Part shown: piece after piece, positions 60,437-64,000 of the stretch
Position numbering within the stretch: the stretch's first letter is position 1
Layout of the letters: the number at the start of each line of letters is the position of its first letter
NCBI RefSeq assembly: GCF_963662885.1
Contig: NZ_OY760062.1
Coordinates: 308,501 to 372,500, forward strand
Direction: 5' to 3'
Source of the DNA: an uncultured Pseudodesulfovibrio sp.
GTDB taxonomy: Bacteria; Desulfobacterota; Desulfovibrionia; Desulfovibrionales; Desulfovibrionaceae
Length of the DNA stretch: 64,000 bases
The notes under the pieces: generated by a model
Seen by the model: the letters and a program-made list of their open reading frames with translations, nothing else
Told to the model about the DNA's origin: nothing
The model's database searches: none
Made by a program: the position numbers and the translations under genes

Positions 60437-61897
60437 TTATTTCTTCTTGTCGAAGGCTTCCTGAAGCTTGGCGCCCAGCAGGCCCATGGAGCCGGTATCA
60501 GCCTTCTTCTTGGGGGCAAATTCCTTCCAGTTGCCGTCGTCCTGAGCGTCACCGGTGGTCAGGGAAATCTTGCGTTCTCCGGCCTTGACCTCGCCGACGA
60601 CGACTTCCACGGTGTCCCCGGCATGCAGCTTCTCATAGGCAGCGGCTTTCTCGGAGCGGGCGATGACGGATTTTGGCAGCAGACCGGTGATTCCGGGTTC
60701 CAGCTGGATGAATATACCGAACTGTTCTTGCTTTTCGACCACGCCTTCGACCTTCTGACCGGCCTGATAGCGGTCGGCCACACCGGCCCACGGATCGCCC
60801 TCGGCGTCCTTCATGGACAGGCTGATGCGCCGTTTGTCAGGATCAATGGACTTGATCTTCACCGAAACGGTGTCGCCTTCCGCGACCATGTCCGAGGGTT
60901 TGTTCACGCGCTTGGTGTAGCTCATCTCGGAGACATGGACCAAACCGTCCACGCCCGGGGCGATCTCCACGAAAGCGCCGAAGTCCGTCAGCCTGGCAAC
61001 CTTGCCGGTGACGATGTCTCCGGGAGTGAAGGTGGCGGACAGGGTGTCCCAGGGGTCCTGGGCCAGTTCCTTCATGGACAGGGAAATCTTCAGTCGGCCC
61101 TTGTCGTCGTGATCCAGTCGGGTGATCTTGGCCCGAACCTTCTGGCCCACGGAAACGGCTTCTTCGGGATGGCCCACGCGGCCGTAGCCGAGCTGGGAAA
61201 TGTGAACCAATCCTTCAAGGCCGGGCATGATCTCGACGAACGCGCCAAAGGCGGCCAGCCGGGTGACGGTGCCTTCCACCTCGTCGCCCACCTTGGTCTC
61301 GCTGACAAAGGACTGGGCGGACTCGGCGGCCTCGCGCTCCAACAGGGCGCGACGGGAGACCACGATGTTGCGGCCCCGGCTCTCCAGCTTCGTGATCAGG
61401 AATTCGTAGGTCTGGCCCACATATTCCTCGGTATTCTCCACGAAGCGGGCGTCGATCTGGCTTACGGGGCAGAACGCACGGCGCTGCAGAATGGTCACAT
61501 TGAAGCCGCCTTTGCAGGTGGATTCAACTTTGCCTTCCACGGGCAGCCCACCGGCCTTGGCCTCTTCGAGCATGGCCAGTCCGCCAATGCCGGAGATGGC
61601 GCGGGACAGCTTGATGCCGCCGGAATCCTTGCCGACCACGTACAGTTCCACCTTGTCGCCTTCGGCCACAGTGCAGTTGCCGTCCTCGTCCAGCAGTTCC
61701 TCGCGTTCGACAATGCCGTCCAGCTTGGTGCCGGTATCCACGAAAACCGTGGTCTCGCCGACCTGGATGACGGTACCGGTCACCTTGTCGCCCACGGACA
61801 GGTCGTCACCGCCGCCCTCACTGTACTGTTCGAACAGTTCGGCGAAGGACTCTTCGCCTTGCTCCACGCCATTACGCTCTTTGAATTCTTCGGACAC
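60437..61897 (-). CDS. rpsA: S1 RNA-binding domain protein (30S ribosomal protein S1-like)
   Basis: This 486-residue protein has an acidic N-terminus and about five S1 repeats. The best are GTVTRLAAFGAFVEIMPGLEGLVHISQL and GKVARLTDFGAFVEIAPGVDGLVHVSEM, and a degenerate fifth repeat ends the array. It is shorter than six-repeat S1 proteins such as that of E. coli (557 residues), with a Lys-rich tail. It would bind mRNA at the ribosome. It lies 25 bp after ftsY in the same direction and has its own terminator. Confidence 0.88.
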   Translation of the reverse strand: MSEEFKERNGVEQGEESFAELFEQYSEGGGDDLSVGDKVTGTVIQVGETTVFVDTGTKLDGIVEREELLDEDGNCTVAEGDKVELYVVGKDSGGIKLSRAISGIGGLAMLEEAKAGGLPVEGKVESTCKGGFNVTILQRRAFCPVSQIDARFVENTEEYVGQTYEFLITKLESRGRNIVVSRRALLEREAAESAQSFVSETKVGDEVEGTVTRLAAFGAFVEIMPGLEGLVHISQLGYGRVGHPEEAVSVGQKVRAKITRLDHDDKGRLKISLSMKELAQDPWDTLSATFTPGDIVTGKVARLTDFGAFVEIAPGVDGLVHVSEMSYTKRVNKPSDMVAEGDTVSVKIKSIDPDKRRISLSMKDAEGDPWAGVADRYQAGQKVEGVVEKQEQFGIFIQLEPGITGLLPKSVIARSEKAAAYEKLHAGDTVEVVVGEVKAGERKISLTTGDAQDDGNWKEFAPKKKADTGSMGLLGAKLQEAFDKKK

Positions 61898-61922
61898 GTT
61901 GTCTCTACCGTTGGGTAAAAGG

Positions 61923-63338
61923 TTAAGTCAGCAGGGCCTTGGCAAAGTCCTTGCCGTCAAAGGGACGGAGATCTTCCATCTTCTCGCCGAGCCCCACAAA
62001 GGTAATCGGCAGTTTGTTCTGCAGGGTCACGGCAACCACTACGCCGCCCTTGGCCGTACCGTCCAGCTTGGTCAGGATGATTTCATCCACGCCCACTGCC
62101 TGGTTGAACAATTTGGTCTGGCTCAATGCGTTCTGTCCGGTGGTGGCGTCGATGACCAGAATATTGCGATGCGGTGCGCCTTCATGCTTCTTGCCCACCA
62201 CGCGCTTGATCTTGGTCAGCTCCTCCATCAGGTTGGCCTTGGTATGCAGCCGCCCGGCAGTGTCGAGGAGCAACAAATCATAGCCTTCGCTGACGGCCAT
62301 GTCCATGGCCTCGTAAGCCACGGCGGCCGGGTCGGAGCCTTCGGCCTTGGCAAAGAAGCCGGTGCCCAGACGATCGGCCCAGACACGCAGCTGGTCGATG
62401 GCCGCGGCCCGGAAGGTGTCGCCCGCGGCGATAAGCACCTTGCGGCCCTGCATCTGGGCACGATAGGCCAGCTTAGCGATGGTCGTGGTTTTGCCGACGC
62501 CGTTGACGCCGATCATCATCAGCACCTCGGGCGGGTTCACGGCCTCGATGCGTTTGGGAACCTTGAAGATATCCTCCAGTTCCTCGCGCAGAATATCCTT
62601 GAAATCCTCGGGATTGTCAGTGCCGGCCTTACGGGCGCGGGCCTTCAGGTTGTCCATCAGCTGTCCGGCCGCTTCCATGCCCACGTCGGCCATGATCAGG
62701 ATTTCCTCGAATTCATCCCAGAAATTATCATCCAGGGAGGAGTGAGCGGAAAGCAGTCCGTCGATGCGCTTGGTGATCTGCTCGCGGGTCTTGGAAATGC
62801 CTTCGGACAGTTTGAGGAACAGTCGGTCGCGCTCGTCCTCTTCATCTTCCAGGTCCAGGGCCAGGGCCAGCCTGTACTGCAGTTCGGACTTGAAGTCGGC
62901 CACGGCGTCGTAGCCCATGTCGTCCAGCCATGCCTCGAACTTGCTGATGAAGTCCTGCGCCTCGGCTTCGGGGGCGCTCAGGGCCTTGAACAGAAAGGCC
63001 AGGCGATCCCACAGGTCCTGTCCCTTGCGGTCGACGCCTTGGACGATGATGTTCAACCATTGGGAAAGACGGGGTTCGGCCTGGCGCAGGGCCAGGGTCA
63101 GACCTGCCTGCCAGTCTTCGACGGGCGTGGGCGCGGCGACATCGCTGGTCACGGCCTCGGGAGCCGGAGCGGCTTCGGGAGCGGACGCGGGTGCGGTCTC
63201 TTCAATTGTTGGGGCGGGTTCGGCCTTGGCCGGTTCGTCGAGGTCCAGCCCCTTTTCCCGCTTGTATTCGTCCAGAGCCTGTTGCGCCGCGTCTTCGGGG
63301 CTTGCCCAGGCCTTTTTCAGTCTGCTAAAAAATCCCAT
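61923..63338 (-). CDS. ftsY: Signal recognition particle receptor FtsY
   Basis: This 471-residue protein has a variable acidic, Pro/Ala-rich N-terminal region (1-130) and an NG domain. The G-motifs are GVNGVGKTTTIAKLA, AAGDTFRAAAIDQL, DTAGRLHTKANLMEEL and ILTKLDGTAKGG. The C-terminal region reads PITFVGLGEKMEDLRPF. It docks the SRP-ribosome complex at the inner membrane. It leads the ftsY-S1 pair and is divergent from asnS. Confidence 0.96.
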   Translation of the reverse strand: MGFFSRLKKAWASPEDAAQQALDEYKREKGLDLDEPAKAEPAPTIEETAPASAPEAAPAPEAVTSDVAAPTPVEDWQAGLTLALRQAEPRLSQWLNIIVQGVDRKGQDLWDRLAFLFKALSAPEAEAQDFISKFEAWLDDMGYDAVADFKSELQYRLALALDLEDEEDERDRLFLKLSEGISKTREQITKRIDGLLSAHSSLDDNFWDEFEEILIMADVGMEAAGQLMDNLKARARKAGTDNPEDFKDILREELEDIFKVPKRIEAVNPPEVLMMIGVNGVGKTTTIAKLAYRAQMQGRKVLIAAGDTFRAAAIDQLRVWADRLGTGFFAKAEGSDPAAVAYEAMDMAVSEGYDLLLLDTAGRLHTKANLMEELTKIKRVVGKKHEGAPHRNILVIDATTGQNALSQTKLFNQAVGVDEIILTKLDGTAKGGVVVAVTLQNKLPITFVGLGEKMEDLRPFDGKDFAKALLT

Positions 63339-63491
63339 CAGGGCCTCTTATATTGATAACGTTGTCAGTTAGGGCGTAGTTAATAGCGTACCTCGGAGTA
63401 GGTGGCAATAGATGATGTTGCCCCGTACGTATTGCCATTGTACAGCCAAGCGGCTAAGAGCGAGAAAAAAATTCACCCAGAGGACGAATTC
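63339..63491. promoter_or_regulatory. Divergent ftsY/asnS promoter region
   Basis: This contains the near-palindrome TGATAACGTTGTCA (63354-63367) and an inverted repeat GGCAATA/TATTGCC (63404-63410 and 63430-63436). AGAGGA lies before the asnS start. Neither repeat is tied to a known regulator. Confidence 0.4.
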
Positions 63492-64000
63492 ATGAAACGA
63501 ACCAAGATAATCGACGCGCTGAACGCAAAGGCCCCGGTGGAGGACATCCGCATCATGGGTTGGGTCCGTTCAAAGCGCGACAACAAGGGCTTTTCCTTCC
63601 TGGCCCTGAACGACGGCTCCTGCCTGGGCACCATACAGGTCATCGTGGACCATACCCCGGAGATCGAGGCTGCCCTGGCCCGGATCGGCACCGGTGCTTC
63701 CGTTGGCGTTACCGGTGAACTGGTGGAGTCTCCGGGCAAGGGCCAGAAGTGGGAAGTGCGGGGCAAGGCGCTTGAGGTCGTCGGCGAGGCGGACCAGGAG
63801 AGCTTCCCCCTGCAGAAGAAACGCCATTCCGATGAGTTCCTGCGCTCCATCGCCCACCTGCGTCCCCGGACCAACAAGTTCGGGGCCATGTTCCGCATGC
63901 GTTCGCGGCTGGCGCAGGCCGTGCACCGGTTCTTCGCGGACAAGGGATTTTTCTACGTCCATACTCCGATCCTCACCGGCAGCGATTGCGAGGGTGCAGG
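63492..64000 (+). CDS. asnS: Asparaginyl-tRNA synthetase, 3'-truncated by the window edge
   Basis: This frame is open from ATG 63492 to the end of the window (169 codons). The N-terminal OB-fold (IRIMGWVRSKRDNKGFSFLALNDGS) is followed by the start of the catalytic domain (HLRPRTNKFGAMFRMRS and TPILTGSDCEGA). The CEGA match places it in AsnS. AGAGGA precedes the start. It charges tRNA-Asn with asparagine. A minus-strand frame across this region is a shadow. Confidence 0.94.
   Translation, partial: MKRTKIIDALNAKAPVEDIRIMGWVRSKRDNKGFSFLALNDGSCLGTIQVIVDHTPEIEAALARIGTGASVGVTGELVESPGKGQKWEVRGKALEVVGEADQESFPLQKKRHSDEFLRSIAHLRPRTNKFGAMFRMRSRLAQAVHRFFADKGFFYVHTPILTGSDCEGA

Noticed and set aside
61491..63356. 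621-codon frame antisense to rpsA and ftsY
   Set aside because: It covers two well-supported genes on the other strand and has no domain.
63473..63943. Minus-strand frames across the asnS start
   Set aside because: asnS on the plus strand has a ribosome-binding site and a clear OB-fold/CEGA match.

Overview
The window is GC-rich, densely coded DNA from a free-living Gram-negative bacterium. It most resembles a Desulfovibrionales sulfate reducer (Desulfovibrio or Pseudodesulfovibrio type). The reasons are an rnf operon led by a periplasmic multihaem cytochrome c, two-component systems beside a TauE/SafE permease, AddAB instead of RecBCD, a PglB/STT3-type oligosaccharyltransferase, and many chemotaxis and sensory genes. 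This assignment rests on gene content, not on a search.

Layout. 1-7.7 kb: a partial sensor kinase, three receiver-only response regulators, a TauE/SafE permease with a small membrane partner, then a PAS kinase with an NtrC-type sigma-54 activator. 7.85-8.9 kb: an FUSC-type membrane protein. 9.0-16.3 kb: a long regulatory region with a good sigma-54 promoter, then cytochrome c-rnfCDGEAB. 16.4-20.2 kb (minus strand): speA and a fumarate-reductase-like flavoprotein. 20.9-28.8 kb: a glycosylation island with two GT4 glycosyltransferases on the plus strand. On its minus strand are GT2, DUF2304, lipoprotein hydrolase and oligosaccharyltransferase genes, plus a beta-barrel outer-membrane protein gene. 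29.1 kb: tRNA-Pro(CGG). 29.4-36.8 kb: cheB, a HEAT-repeat gene, cheR, cheY and cheA. 37-47.4 kb: a membrane protein, a CpoB-like lipoprotein, dprA, a half-size GDT1/TMEM165 protein, an HDOD pair, an MCP, a GGDEF regulator, a xerC/D recombinase and a cyclophilin. 47.7-58.6 kb (minus strand): a tight run of a cyclodeaminase-like gene, an EamA transporter, addA, addB, a DUF296 gene, an L-2-hydroxyglutarate oxidase and a nitronate monooxygenase. 58.7-64 kb: an RluA-type pseudouridine synthase, a solute-binding protein, an S1-domain protein, ftsY and the start of asnS.

The most interesting region is rnf. Its RnfC lacks the glycine-rich loop that normally binds NADH/FMN. Its RnfB carries a C-terminal GltD/NfnB-like FAD and NAD(P)H module. 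RnfD has Ser where the flavinylated Thr is expected, RnfE ends in a CxxCxxCxxC tail, and the operon starts with a five-haem cytochrome. Together these suggest that the pyridine-nucleotide entry site has moved from RnfC to RnfB.

Second in interest are three copies of a GCCGCCGGAGGC-tailed palindromic intergenic element with conserved flanks but different hairpin arms. Third is the oligosaccharyltransferase operon, which lies next to an outer-membrane protein carrying a DxNxT sequon. No CRISPR array, prophage, insertion sequence or rRNA operon was seen.
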